From Gammaproteobacteria bacterium (GTDB lineage Bacteria; Pseudomonadota; Gammaproteobacteria; Pseudomonadales; Azotimanducaceae), in the NCBI GenBank assembly GCA_002725995.1, contig PBRQ01000037.1, positions 54,861 to 118,860 on the forward strand: a stretch of 64,000 bases of DNA. Reading direction: 5' to 3'. Both the position numbers and the translations under genes were made by a program. Under the pieces are notes generated by a model. The model did no database searches and was not told where the DNA came from. It saw only the letters and a list, made by a program, of their open reading frames with translations. This document shows positions 1 through 9,001 of the stretch, piece after piece; the stretch's first letter is position 1; each line of letters opens with the position of its first letter.

Positions 1-282
1 GGGGTCGCGATCGTTGCCGCCGTAAATAAAGGACTACCTGTCTATGAGTATGAAGCAAGGAAGGTCAAGCAGGCGGTGGTGGGAAGTGGCGCTGCGCGAA
101 AAGAGCAGGTTCAACACATGGTGAAGACACTCTTAAAGTTACCGGGTAAGCCGCAAGCGGACGCAGCGGATGCGCTGGCGATTGCCCTTTGCCATATCAA
201 CACGACACAGGGCTTGGAGCGCCTTGGCGAGGATAAGGAAGACAGGTTCAGCCGGAGTCGTCTGCAAAAGGTGGAAAAATGA
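1..282 (+). CDS. ruvC: RuvC Holliday junction endonuclease, C-terminal part (5' end outside window)
   Basis: Frame 1 is open from the first base and stops at 280-282, giving the last 93 residues of RuvC. The motif [12 protein letters not shown] carries the C-terminal acidic residues that bind the catalytic metal in this RNase H-fold resolvase. RuvC cuts the crossed strands of Holliday junctions handled by RuvAB. The stop overlaps the ruvA start (ATGA), and ruvA and ruvB follow, so identification is firm. The ORF track shows only an internal GTG start at 76. The real start lies upstream of the window. Confidence 0.95.
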   Translation, partial: GVAIVAAVNKGLPVYEYEARKVKQAVVGSGAARKEQVQHMVKTLLKLPGKPQADAADALAIALCHINTTQGLERLGEDKEDRFSRSRLQKVEK

Positions 283-869
283 TCGGCAGGATTTCAGGGC
301 GCATCGTTGAAAAAGCCATGGACCTTGTGCTGATCGATGTATCTGGTGTTGCCTACGAAATAGAAATTCCCCATACAACCTATGATCGCCTGGATGAGAT
401 CAATGGCGATGTCACCCTGCATACCCACCTGGTTGTACGCCAGGATGCCCAACTCCTTTATGGCTTTTTTAGTCAAAGGGAAAGGGAGCTTTTCAGGCTG
501 CTGATTAAGATCAACAAGGTTGGCCCCAAGGTCGCGATAGCGATACTTTCGAGAATTGAAATTGAAGCCTTCATTCGTTGCGTTCAGGAGAAGGATATTA
601 AGACGTTGAATGCGATCCCGGGGGTTGGCAGGGTGATGGCAGAGCGGTTGATCGTGGAGATAGGTGACAAATTGACCCAGTGGGAGACTGAACTACCAGC
701 CGTGAACAGTGTCATTAAAGATGTGGTGGCGGATGCTGAATCTGCCCTTGTGGGGCTTGGCTTCAAACCTCAGGAGGCTGCCAGGGCCCTAGCGCAGATC
801 CAAGCGCCGGGAGATGAGGTAGAAACATTAATCAAACAGGCATTGAAGCTCTTAGGTGGGCCAGCGTGA
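279..869 (+). CDS. ruvA: Holliday junction branch migration protein RuvA
   Basis: This 196-residue protein has the usual RuvA length and order: an N-terminal OB-fold (about 1-63, starting MIGRISG), two helix-hairpin-helix motifs ([13 protein letters not shown] and [17 protein letters not shown], about 70-130), an acidic linker, and a C-terminal three-helix domain (about 150-196) that contacts RuvB. RuvA binds the four-way junction as a tetramer and loads the RuvB rings. Its ATG overlaps the ruvC stop by four bases, which implies translational coupling, and ruvB starts 15 bases after its stop. Confidence 0.97.
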   Translation: MIGRISGRIVEKAMDLVLIDVSGVAYEIEIPHTTYDRLDEINGDVTLHTHLVVRQDAQLLYGFFSQRERELFRLLIKINKVGPKVAIAILSRIEIEAFIRCVQEKDIKTLNAIPGVGRVMAERLIVEIGDKLTQWETELPAVNSVIKDVVADAESALVGLGFKPQEAARALAQIQAPGDEVETLIKQALKLLGGPA

Positions 870-884
870 GACAGATAACAAGCA

Positions 885-1925
885 ATGATTGAATCCGATC
901 GACTGGTTACGGCTGAAACTGATGAAGTGGAAATTTCACAGGATTGGACGATCCGTCCGAAAACATTTTCTGAATATCGTGGCCAACCAGAAGTCAGTGA
1001 GCAGATGTCGATTTTTATCGAGGCGGCAAAAGGTAGAAGGGAACCCCTGGATCACACTTTAATATTTGGCCCCCCGGGGCTTGGTAAAACGACCCTGGCA
1101 CTCATCATCGCCAATGAAATGGGCGTACAGATTAAATCAACATCAGGTCCTGTTATTGAAAAGAAGGGTGATCTGGTGGCTGCGCTGACCAGCCTCGAGG
1201 AGGGCGATGTGCTCTTTATCGATGAAATTCACCGCTTAACACCTGCCGTTGAAGAAGTGCTCTATCCAGCAATGGAAGATAACCAGGTGGACCTTATTAT
1301 CGGGGAAGGGCCAGCGGCAAGATCTATAAAACTGGACCTGCCTTCTTTTACCCTTGTTGGAGCGACTACCAGGACCGGGTTAATAACATCCCCGTTACGC
1401 GACAGATTTGGGATTGTGCAGCGGCTGGAGTTTTACAGGGTTGAAGACCTGGCGGGAATCCTGGTTCGATCAGCGCGACTGATGGGCGTTCAGTGCGATC
1501 AGGCTGGTGCTCAGGAAATAGCGATACGATCCCGTGGTACGCCGCGAATAGCCAACCGTTTACTTCGACGGGTCAGAGATTTTGCGGAGGTAAAAGCAGA
1601 TGGCAGCATTAGCAGTGAAGTCGCTGATCAGGCGCTGAATATGCTGAATGTAGATGCCAATGGCTTTGATCATATGGACCGGCGACTGTTGATGGCGATG
1701 ATCAAAAAGTTCGATGGTGGTCCCGTGGGCGTTGACAGCCTTGCGGCTGCGGTGGGCGAGGAGCGCGATACGATAGAGGATGTATATGAACCGTTTCTCA
1801 TCCAGCAGGGTTTTGTCATGAGGACTCCCCGTGGCAGGGTTGCCACCAACAATGCTTATATGCACTTTGGATTGAAACCGCCGGAGAAAAATGGTTCTCC
1901 GGACCTGTTTGATGACGAGGCTTGA
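885..1925 (+). CDS. ruvB: Holliday junction DNA helicase RuvB
   Basis: This is a full-length 346-residue AAA+ motor. Visible motifs are Walker [10 protein letters not shown], Walker B DEIHRL, the sensor/arginine-finger region GATTRTG and the C-terminal winged helix ending near RTPRGR. RuvB hexamers pump DNA through the RuvA-bound junction to drive branch migration. It is the third gene of ruvCAB. tolQ begins 20 bases downstream, so ruvCAB and tol may be read through together. The ybgC gene that often precedes tolQ is not present. Confidence 0.97.
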   Translation: MIESDRLVTAETDEVEISQDWTIRPKTFSEYRGQPEVSEQMSIFIEAAKGRREPLDHTLIFGPPGLGKTTLALIIANEMGVQIKSTSGPVIEKKGDLVAALTSLEEGDVLFIDEIHRLTPAVEEVLYPAMEDNQVDLIIGEGPAARSIKLDLPSFTLVGATTRTGLITSPLRDRFGIVQRLEFYRVEDLAGILVRSARLMGVQCDQAGAQEIAIRSRGTPRIANRLLRRVRDFAEVKADGSISSEVADQALNMLNVDANGFDHMDRRLLMAMIKKFDGGPVGVDSLAAAVGEERDTIEDVYEPFLIQQGFVMRTPRGRVATNNAYMHFGLKPPEKNGSPDLFDDEA

Positions 1926-1945
1926 AAACCTGATGGAGGAAAATA

Positions 1946-2626
1946 GTGAATGACCCGATTTCCATTGTAGACCTGGTTGTAGATGCCAGCGCTGTAGTTC
2001 AGGTGGTGATGGCTATCCTGATATTTGCCTCAATAGCCTCCTGGATAATGATATTCCAGCGGGGCTTTACGCTGGCCTCGATAAAGCGTGAAGCAATAGA
2101 GTTCGAGAACGAGTTCTGGTCTGGCAAAGATCTGCGGCAGATTTACCTGGACCTGGAGGCGCGGGAAGAAGAACCCATTGGCGTTGAAAACATCTTTAGC
2201 TCAGGGTTCAAGGAATTTACACGCTCAAGGCAGCACAAGGGCACTGACGCCGACCGAGTGATGCAGAATGTACATCGCGCCATGCGTGTGGCCGTGTCCC
2301 GAGAAGAGGAACGTCTTGAGACGCATTTGCCTTTCCTCGCGACGGTAGGTTCAACCAGCCCCTATATTGGTTTGTTCGGAACGGTATGGGGAATCATGAA
2401 CTCCTTCCGTGAGATTGCCACCGTAAACCAGCCTAGCCTGTCAGTGGTTGCGCCTGGAATATCGGAGGCCCTTGTTGCAACGGCGATTGGCCTGTTCGCG
2501 GCGATCCCTGCAGTAATTGCCTACAATCGCTATTCGGCGCAGGTGGAGGTGATAGTTAATCGCTTTGATGCCTTCACTGACGAGTTCAGCAGTATTCTGT
2601 ATCGCGCCGTACACAGCAAGGAATAG
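1946..2626 (+). CDS. tolQ: Tol-Pal system proton channel protein TolQ
   Basis: This 226-residue MotA/TolQ/ExbB family inner-membrane protein has three predicted membrane helices, about residues 12-33, 125-150 and 170-195, with the conserved stretches GLFGTVWGIM and ISEALVATAIGLFAAIPAV in the last two. With TolR it forms the proton channel that energises TolA. The start is GTG at 1946, preceded by a strong Shine-Dalgarno GGAGGAAA. It is the first gene of tolQRAB-pal-cpoB. Confidence 0.96.
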   Translation: MNDPISIVDLVVDASAVVQVVMAILIFASIASWIMIFQRGFTLASIKREAIEFENEFWSGKDLRQIYLDLEAREEEPIGVENIFSSGFKEFTRSRQHKGTDADRVMQNVHRAMRVAVSREEERLETHLPFLATVGSTSPYIGLFGTVWGIMNSFREIATVNQPSLSVVAPGISEALVATAIGLFAAIPAVIAYNRYSAQVEVIVNRFDAFTDEFSSILYRAVHSKE

Positions 2627-2630
2627 TCCC

Positions 2631-3053
2631 GTGGCAAAAGCAAACAGGCGCAGACCCATGTCGGAAATCAATGTAGTGCCCTACATTGATGTCATGCTTG
2701 TTTTGCTGGTCATTTTCATGGTGACCGCACCGATGATGACGCAGGGCGTAAAGGTCGATTTACCCGAAGCGAACAGCGGTCCTCTCCAGATAAATGAGGA
2801 TGAAATTATGTTGGTGGTTTCTATGAAGGCAGATGGCACCTACTATATGAATGCTGGTGACAATGAGGAGTCTGTACCACTGTCTCTGATCGCAGAGCGC
2901 ACCAGCAAGATTATTACTGCTAACCCGGAGATCAAGGTTCTAGTGGAAGGGGACAAGAGCCTCAGCTATGGCGTTGTCGTTAACCTGATGAACGTATTGC
3001 AAACAGCGGGTGCGAAAACCGTTGGTCTTATCACCGAACCACCAAAACAATGA
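2631..3053 (+). CDS. tolR: Tol-Pal system protein TolR
   Basis: ExbD/TolR family protein of 140 residues with a short cytoplasmic N-terminus, one membrane helix carrying the conserved aspartate (YIDVMLVLLVIFM) and a periplasmic domain. The track ORF begins at 2565, inside tolQ. GTG at 2631, just after the tolQ stop, is preferred because it gives the family N-terminus (basic residues then MSEINVVPYIDVM). ATG at 2658 is the other option. The stop overlaps the tolA start as ATGA. Confidence 0.94.
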   Translation: MAKANRRRPMSEINVVPYIDVMLVLLVIFMVTAPMMTQGVKVDLPEANSGPLQINEDEIMLVVSMKADGTYYMNAGDNEESVPLSLIAERTSKIITANPEIKVLVEGDKSLSYGVVVNLMNVLQTAGAKTVGLITEPPKQ

Positions 3054-3814
3054 GCACTGGTCTGAGCTACGTTCTAGCTTCCATTCTTGCGTTTGGTTTT
3101 CATGCGTTTGTGGTTACCCTCCTGCTGTTGAACTGGGACAACAAGGATCTAGTTGAGTCATTACCGATCCAGCCTTACTACATTGAAGCGATAGTGGTTG
3201 AGGAAAACCCGCATACCGCAAAGAAAAAACGGGAACAGGCAAGGAAGGCCGCAGAAAAGAATAGAAAACGCATCGCCAGAGAAAGGGTGAATGAAAAGGC
3301 AAGGTTAAAGCAGACGGCTATTGAAAAAGCCAAAAAACAGAGCCTTGAGCAGCAGATCGCCGAACAGAAAAAGCGTGACGATGAACTTGCATCAATGGAA
3401 CTGAACAAGGCTGTAGATCGGGAAGTTGACCTTGCCGAGGATGAAAGGGTAAAGATGGAACAAAGCCTCACCTTGTCGATACTGGAAGAACAGAATTTTC
3501 GGCGAGCGGTCACAGATGATGAACAGGCGCTTGCTTATGTATCACAGATCCAACGCGACATTGTTCAAAACTGGTCAAGACCACCGAGTGCGAGGAATGG
3601 CATGCAGGCATTGCTCCGTGTCTACCTTGTGCCCACGGGTGAAATAGTCAATGTGGTCGTTGAAGAAACCAGTGGCAATGAAGCCTTCGATCGCTCCGCA
3701 TTGTTAGCTGTGCGCAAGACCCAAAGGTTCCAGGTGCCTGCTAAATCCAGGCAATTTGAGCGCAATTTCAGGGAATTCACGGTATTGTTCAGACCCGAAG
3801 ACCTGCGCCTTTAG
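3050..3814 (+). CDS. tolA: Cell envelope integrity protein TolA
   Basis: This 254-residue protein has an N-terminal membrane anchor (about 5-28), a charged Lys/Ala/Glu-rich helical region (about 60-145) and a C-terminal TonB/TolA-type domain (about 165-254, with SRPPSARNGMQALLRVYLVP). TolA spans the periplasm and links TolQR to TolB-Pal. It is shorter than the E. coli protein because the central helical domain is shorter, which is common outside enterobacteria. Its start overlaps the tolR stop by four bases. Confidence 0.95.
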   Translation: MSTGLSYVLASILAFGFHAFVVTLLLLNWDNKDLVESLPIQPYYIEAIVVEENPHTAKKKREQARKAAEKNRKRIARERVNEKARLKQTAIEKAKKQSLEQQIAEQKKRDDELASMELNKAVDREVDLAEDERVKMEQSLTLSILEEQNFRRAVTDDEQALAYVSQIQRDIVQNWSRPPSARNGMQALLRVYLVPTGEIVNVVVEETSGNEAFDRSALLAVRKTQRFQVPAKSRQFERNFREFTVLFRPEDLRL

Positions 3815-3847
3815 TCAAATTGTATATTTAGGAAGTGTGACCAGAAA

Positions 3848-5176
3848 ATGAAACAAGTTTTACGATGCATCCTGATCATGTCCGCAGTATTGAGTTTTTC
3901 TGCCAAACCTGAATTGCGTATAGAGGTAACAAAAGGGGTAGACAATGCGGTTCGTGTGGCCGTAGTGCCGTTTGAATGGCACGGCAGGGGGAAAATTCAC
4001 CAGGAGATCGTTGAGATAGTTAATTCAGACCTGCGGCTTAGCGGTCGATTTTATGCTTTGCCCGTGGAGCAGATGTTGAGCCTGCCGCACAGGGTAAATG
4101 AAATCTTCTTCAGGGACTGGCGACTACTCAATATCGATTACCTTGTCATTGGCGGCCTTGAGTCGACCGGGCAGGGCCTTAGGCTGCATTTTGAGCTTAT
4201 CAATGTATTTAAGCAGTCCGTTGAAGCGAGCCTGACGATCGTCGGTGGTGAGCATGAATTACGTGATATGAGTCACTATGTCAGCGATGTCGTATTTGAG
4301 AAACTGACTGGCATTGAAGGCTCCTTTTCCACCCAGATAATGTACATCACCGCGACCGGATCAGATGACAAGCGATTGTTCAAATTAAATATAGCTGATG
4401 CGGATGGTCACAGGGTCGATACGGTTTTCGAGTCCAAGGAACCGCTGTTGTCCGCAACCTGGTCACCGGATGGAGAGAAGATTGCATATGTTTCCTTTGA
4501 AAGGGATAGTCGTCCGGCGATCTATATACATGAGTTAGCGACCGGTCGAAAACAGCAGATTACCGATTTTCCGGGTTTAAATAGCGCGCCCGCCTTCTCA
4601 CCCGATGGTGAGCAACTGGCGATGGTGCTATCAAAAGATGGGAATCCGGAAATCTATATCCTTGACCTTCAAACCCGGCGCTTGCGACGTATTACGCATC
4701 ACTATGGCATCGATACCGAACCCTCCTGGACCGCAGGTGGCAAGGCAATCATTTTTACTTCCAACCGGGGTGGTAAACCGCAGATTTACCAGATGCGGCT
4801 AGAGGACTTCCGCATTGAGCGCCTGACCTTTGAAGGCGACTACAATGCTAAGGCGAGCTTGCTGCCGGATGGAAGTGGTCTGGTTATGGTGCATCGCAGG
4901 AATGGTATTTTCCATATCAGTTATCTGGACCTGAAATATGGCAGGCTGACTGTATTGACTGAAACCAGCCTGGATGAGTCTCCAAGTGTCGCACCAAATG
5001 GCAGTATGTTGATCTATGCAACTCAGCTGCAAAACAAGGGTATCCTGGGGGCAGTTTCCATCGATGGTGGTGTAAAATTCAACCTGCCTTCAAGTGAAGG
5101 CGATGTACGCGAACCTGCCTGGTCACCCAAGAAGAGGCGGACATACGAACCCATTGCGGGTGATCCTGCGCCTTAA
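3848..5176 (+). CDS. tolB: Tol-Pal system translocation protein TolB
   Basis: This 442-residue periplasmic protein has a signal peptide (about 1-19), an N-terminal TolB domain (about 25-160) and a six-bladed WD40-like beta-propeller (about 165-425) with repeated blade motifs such as WSPDGEKIAYVSFE, FSPDGEQLAMVLS and WTAGGKAIIFTSNR. TolB binds Pal and TolA and takes part in outer-membrane constriction at division. It lies between tolA and pal as in most proteobacteria. A 151-bp gap separates it from pal. Confidence 0.97.
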   Translation: MKQVLRCILIMSAVLSFSAKPELRIEVTKGVDNAVRVAVVPFEWHGRGKIHQEIVEIVNSDLRLSGRFYALPVEQMLSLPHRVNEIFFRDWRLLNIDYLVIGGLESTGQGLRLHFELINVFKQSVEASLTIVGGEHELRDMSHYVSDVVFEKLTGIEGSFSTQIMYITATGSDDKRLFKLNIADADGHRVDTVFESKEPLLSATWSPDGEKIAYVSFERDSRPAIYIHELATGRKQQITDFPGLNSAPAFSPDGEQLAMVLSKDGNPEIYILDLQTRRLRRITHHYGIDTEPSWTAGGKAIIFTSNRGGKPQIYQMRLEDFRIERLTFEGDYNAKASLLPDGSGLVMVHRRNGIFHISYLDLKYGRLTVLTETSLDESPSVAPNGSMLIYATQLQNKGILGAVSIDGGVKFNLPSSEGDVREPAWSPKKRRTYEPIAGDPAP

Positions 5177-5327
5177 AGGGCCATGAGATCACCTAAAAGG
5201 GGTACAAATTGATCTAGATACGTGAATTTGCCGTTTAGTTTGTGGTTTAATCTGGATCTAGACCTGATGAGTGTAAAAGTTACATGTACAGGCAGATATA
5301 TGGTGCTTTGAGCAATAGGAGCTAATC

Positions 5328-5888
5328 ATGGGAAAAACTAATATTCGTGGCTTGTTTGTTGTTGGCCTCACAGCCGTTTTACTGACTGGGTGCGCAAGTA
5401 ACGAGCCAGACGACGGGCCTGGGATTGATCCGCGTACGCAAGCTCCTTCCGGGGCGGCAGAGCCTGCGGAGAAAGCTAAACCGACACCGGAACCCGTCAA
5501 GCCGACGGTCGACCGGGGCAAGATCGTGGTTCCCCTAGATGAATTGGGCGGTAGTGAAACTTTGTCCGGTATTTTCCATTTTGACTTTGATCAGGCCATC
5601 GTAAAAAGAGCAGGCCATGCGGAATTGAATAAACACGCACAGGTGCTTTCAGCTAATGGCAGATTTAGGGTCAGGCTTGAGGGTCATGCCGACGAGCGAG
5701 GAACACGAGAATACAACCTGGCACTTGGTGAACGCCGTGCGAACGCCATCCGTGCATACCTGGTTGCTCAGGGTGTTTCCCGGTCTCAGGTTGAGGTCAT
5801 CAGCTATGGTGAAGAGAAGCCCGTAAATTCTGGTCACAGTGAGAGTTCCTGGGCGCAGAACAGGCGGGTAGAAGTCGTTTATCGATAG
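5328..5888 (+). CDS. pal: Peptidoglycan-associated lipoprotein Pal
   Basis: This 186-residue lipoprotein has a lipobox (LLTGC, Cys22), a Pro/Glu-rich linker (about 25-70) and a C-terminal OmpA-like peptidoglycan-binding domain with FDFDQAIVK and the motif [20 protein letters not shown]. It is anchored in the outer membrane and binds peptidoglycan and TolB. The 151-bp upstream gap could hold a separate promoter. It contains two related sites, GATCTAGATA and GGATCTAGAC, whose meaning is unknown. Confidence 0.97.
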   Translation: MGKTNIRGLFVVGLTAVLLTGCASNEPDDGPGIDPRTQAPSGAAEPAEKAKPTPEPVKPTVDRGKIVVPLDELGGSETLSGIFHFDFDQAIVKRAGHAELNKHAQVLSANGRFRVRLEGHADERGTREYNLALGERRANAIRAYLVAQGVSRSQVEVISYGEEKPVNSGHSESSWAQNRRVEVVYR

Positions 5889-5937
5889 GAACGGTTATCG
5901 ATAAAATACGATTATTGACAAGGACTGTGGGCACTCC

Positions 5938-6816
5938 GTGATTGATATTCGCCCGTGGCATAGAACCAGTACGAGTGGTGCGTTTCAGCTGTTTCAAGCG
6001 GGTGGTGCACCTTTTTTGTGTCTGCTATCTTTTCTGACCCTAGTCTCGTTGCCCTTGCGTGCGGTGCAGGATGCGATCCAGGTCGAGTCTCTTTCTGAAG
6101 AAAGCTATTTTGAAAATACCACAGCAGGTGCAGCGGCGGTTTCTGAAACGATCCCTTACCAGGCACCGGTTGAAGAATTCACCGAGCCACCGGCGAGTGG
6201 TATAGAAGGACAATACCAGTTGCAGCTTCTGCAAAATGAGGTAATGGAATTGCGTGGCCTGGTTGAAGAGTTGAGCCACCAGATCGAAAGAATGCAAGCG
6301 ACACAAGAGGATCGGTACCTTGAGTTGGATGGACGATTTCAGGACCTTCGACAGGAAATGGGTACCGGCGGTAGCGGTTCCTTTGTTGGGAGCGGTTCCG
6401 GTATTAGCACCAGTGGGTCCGCAGGGCAGGATGAGAAAACGCTGTATGAAACAGCTCTGGAACTGATAAGAAACCGGCAATATGAACTGGCGATCACTCA
6501 ACTGCAGGCAGTGATAGCGCAGTACCCCGATGGGGAGTACGCACCAAACGCCTACTATTGGCTCGGTGAAGTTTATGCAGCCAAACCTGAGCCGGATTAC
6601 GATAACGCCAGAAAAACTTTAGCCCAGGTTATTACCTTTTTTCCAGGGCACCGCAAGGTTCCTGATGCGGTGTTCAAGTTAGGTAAGGTATACCACCTCA
6701 TTGGAGACTGTAGTCGTGCAACAGACCTCCTTAACGAGGTAATAGAACAACAAAAGGGCAAGTCGGTGGCTAAGCTCGCTGAAACCTACTTGAGGGACAA
6801 GGTTAGATGTGAGTAG
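5938..6816 (+). CDS. cpoB: Cell division coordinator CpoB (YbgF)
   Basis: This 292-residue periplasmic protein follows pal, as CpoB normally does. It has a hydrophobic signal segment (about 22-43), an N-terminal trimerising coiled coil (about 80-125, QLQLLQNEVMELRGLVEEL), a Gly/Ser-rich linker (about 140-165) and C-terminal TPR repeats (about 170-290, including YYWLGEVYA). CpoB links outer-membrane constriction by Tol-Pal with septal peptidoglycan synthesis. The start is taken as GTG 5938. A later start would shorten the long N-region of the signal peptide. Confidence 0.93.
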   Translation: MIDIRPWHRTSTSGAFQLFQAGGAPFLCLLSFLTLVSLPLRAVQDAIQVESLSEESYFENTTAGAAAVSETIPYQAPVEEFTEPPASGIEGQYQLQLLQNEVMELRGLVEELSHQIERMQATQEDRYLELDGRFQDLRQEMGTGGSGSFVGSGSGISTSGSAGQDEKTLYETALELIRNRQYELAITQLQAVIAQYPDGEYAPNAYYWLGEVYAAKPEPDYDNARKTLAQVITFFPGHRKVPDAVFKLGKVYHLIGDCSRATDLLNEVIEQQKGKSVAKLAETYLRDKVRCE

Positions 6817-6840
6817 ATGATCAGTCTCGCTGATTGAACC

Positions 6841-7488
6841 ATGGATACTAGCCTCCGGATCACCGAAATATTCTATTCCCTCCAGGGGGAATCCAGAACA
6901 AGTGGCATGCCCACTACCTTCATTCGCCTTACCGGTTGTCCCCTGCGCTGCCAATACTGTGATACGACCTATGCCTTCAGTGGCGGCGAACTGCTAACAA
7001 TTGAAGAAGTATTGCGTGCGGTAGATAAATTACCGGCGAGGCATGTAACTGTTACTGGCGGGGAACCTCTGGCACAAACTGCCTGTGTAGATTTGTTATC
7101 GATATTGTGTGACAAGGGTTATATGGTATCGCTGGAAACCAGTGGCGCGATAGACACGAGAGATGTTGATGCGCGTATATCGGTAGTTCTGGATATAAAA
7201 ACACCAGGGTCCAAGGAGGACTCGAGAAACCTATCCGTGAATATTGATCACCTCAAGTCCAATGATCAGGTCAAGTTTGTAATCTGTGATCGCCAGGATT
7301 ATGAATGGGCCAAATCAAAAGCAGTTGAGTACGATCTAGGCGGTAGAGTGTCAGATGTGTTTTTTTCCCCCAGTTGTGATCAACAGGATGCGGTTGAGCT
7401 TGCCGACTGGATACTAGCCGATGGTCTCCCGGTAAGGTTTCAAGTTCAGTTGCACAGAATTTTATGGGGGGACAAGGCAGGTGTCTGA
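6841..7488 (+). CDS. queE: 7-carboxy-7-deazaguanine synthase QueE
   Basis: Radical SAM protein of 215 residues with the cluster-binding CPLRCQYC (C-x3-C-x2-C) motif near residue 34 and the TVTGGEPL stretch near residue 75. It converts 6-carboxytetrahydropterin to 7-carboxy-7-deazaguanine in the queuosine/archaeosine precursor pathway. It follows cpoB, an order also found in Pseudomonas-like genomes, and its 3' end overlaps queC by eight bases, so the two deazaguanine genes are coupled. Confidence 0.95.
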   Translation: MDTSLRITEIFYSLQGESRTSGMPTTFIRLTGCPLRCQYCDTTYAFSGGELLTIEEVLRAVDKLPARHVTVTGGEPLAQTACVDLLSILCDKGYMVSLETSGAIDTRDVDARISVVLDIKTPGSKEDSRNLSVNIDHLKSNDQVKFVICDRQDYEWAKSKAVEYDLGGRVSDVFFSPSCDQQDAVELADWILADGLPVRFQVQLHRILWGDKAGV

Positions 7489-8164
7489 GAACCGTGCAGT
7501 GGTATTACTCTCAGGCGGCCTCGATTCCGCTACCACGCTTGCTATTGCGGTAAGCCGGGGTTTTAGCTGTTATTGTCTGAGCTTCGATTACGGCCAGAGG
7601 CACAGGGCGGAAATTGAATATGCAAGGGTGCTGGCTGATCAGCTGGGAGCCAGGGAGCATCGGACTGCACGCCTGGATATCGGAGCACTGGGTGGATCTG
7701 CGTTAACTGACAGGGGCATAGATGTTCCCGTCACCGGGGAGGATGATGGCTCAGGGATACCCGTTACCTATGTTCCTGCCCGCAATACGGTCTTTCTCTC
7801 CTATGCCCTCGGGTGGGCAGAAGTCCTTGGCGCTTATGACATCTTCATCGGCGTGAACGCAGTGGACTACTCAGGCTATCCGGATTGCAGGCCTGAATTT
7901 ATCAAGGCGTTTGAAGCCGTGGCGAATCTCGCGACGAAGGCGGGTGTTGAAGGAAATCAAATTTCAATTCAGACACCCCTGATCGATCTAAAGAAAGAGG
8001 AGATCATTTTAAGAGGATTATCACTTGGCGTTGACTACTCGCAGACGGTTTCCTGCTATCAACTTGGAACGGATGGGAAAGCGTGCGGTAACTGTGATAG
8101 CTGCCGGATTCGAAAGACGGGATTTGCCAATGCCGACCTGCAGGACCCCACTCGATATATTTGA
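7481..8164 (+). CDS. queC: 7-cyano-7-deazaguanine synthase QueC
   Basis: This 227-residue ATP-dependent enzyme has an N-terminal PP-loop ([11 protein letters not shown]) and a C-terminal zinc site made by cysteines in [17 protein letters not shown]. It turns 7-carboxy-7-deazaguanine into preQ0 using ATP and ammonia, directly downstream of QueE in the pathway as well as on the DNA. The start is GTG at 7481 inside the queE 3' end. Confidence 0.96.
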   Translation: MSENRAVVLLSGGLDSATTLAIAVSRGFSCYCLSFDYGQRHRAEIEYARVLADQLGAREHRTARLDIGALGGSALTDRGIDVPVTGEDDGSGIPVTYVPARNTVFLSYALGWAEVLGAYDIFIGVNAVDYSGYPDCRPEFIKAFEAVANLATKAGVEGNQISIQTPLIDLKKEEIILRGLSLGVDYSQTVSCYQLGTDGKACGNCDSCRIRKTGFANADLQDPTRYI

Positions 8165-8217
8165 CCGCTTTACCTATCATGGCCGATCTAAGGGCAAGTA
8201 TTCGGAGAACATGAGGT

Positions 8218-8910
8218 ATGGCGACAGTGTTGATTACGGGCGCAAATAAGGGTATCGGCCTCGAGCTGGTCAAAATTTATGCGGAGCAGGGGGACATGGT
8301 GGTTGCGTGCTGCCGAAACCCAGGTGGTGCAGAAGCGCTAAATCAATTTGCAGAGAACAACGGTGTGGATGTGCAACAGGTCCAGGTTGGGGACGGCGAT
8401 TCCGTCGCCTCCCTGGTTACACAGCTTGGTGATAAACCCGTTGATATTCTTATCAATAATGCTGGGACCGCTGGGCCGGCTTTTGATCAGCAGACCGCAT
8501 CCACCATGGACTTCGATGGCTGGCTGGAGACTTTCAATGTCAACACATTGGCACCAGTACGTGTTATGCAGGCGTTGCTCTGGAACCTGAAGTCAGCAGA
8601 GAATCCGAAAGTGGTGACAATCACCAGCCAGATGGGAGCACTATCCCTTGATATGACCTTTAGCTACGCATACTGCACATCGAAAGCCGCCCTCAATAAA
8701 TTCATGAGAATGGCAGCAATTGAGCTGGGCAAGGAAGGCATATCTGTCTGTGTTATTCACCCTGGTTGGGTTAAGACAGACATGGGTAGGCCAGATGCAG
8801 ACATTTCAGCCACAGAAAGTGCACAAGGTATTGCAAACGTGGTAGCCGGGTTAGATGCTAGTAACAATGGCAGTTTCTGGAAATGGAATGGTGAGATCCA
8901 CGACTGGTAG
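8218..8910 (+). CDS. Short-chain dehydrogenase/reductase family oxidoreductase
   Basis: This 230-residue classical SDR has a cofactor-binding TGANKGIG motif (about 7-14), the NNAG motif and a catalytic Tyr/Lys pair in YCTSK with an upstream Ser in TSQMG. The pattern after the second strand (CCRNP, with Arg) suggests NADP(H) use, which is inference. The sequence most resembles the C-factor/sniffer-like subgroup. The substrate cannot be told from sequence. ATG 8218 follows a 53-bp gap after queC. Confidence 0.85.
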   Translation: MATVLITGANKGIGLELVKIYAEQGDMVVACCRNPGGAEALNQFAENNGVDVQQVQVGDGDSVASLVTQLGDKPVDILINNAGTAGPAFDQQTASTMDFDGWLETFNVNTLAPVRVMQALLWNLKSAENPKVVTITSQMGALSLDMTFSYAYCTSKAALNKFMRMAAIELGKEGISVCVIHPGWVKTDMGRPDADISATESAQGIANVVAGLDASNNGSFWKWNGEIHDW

Positions 8911-9001
8911 TCTGCACTCCGTTCTCTCCATCGCGTGTCTGTATTCCCTCCGCAAAATAGGGGCATAATGAAGGCTCTCGATTCTTAACACGGTAATTCT
9001 C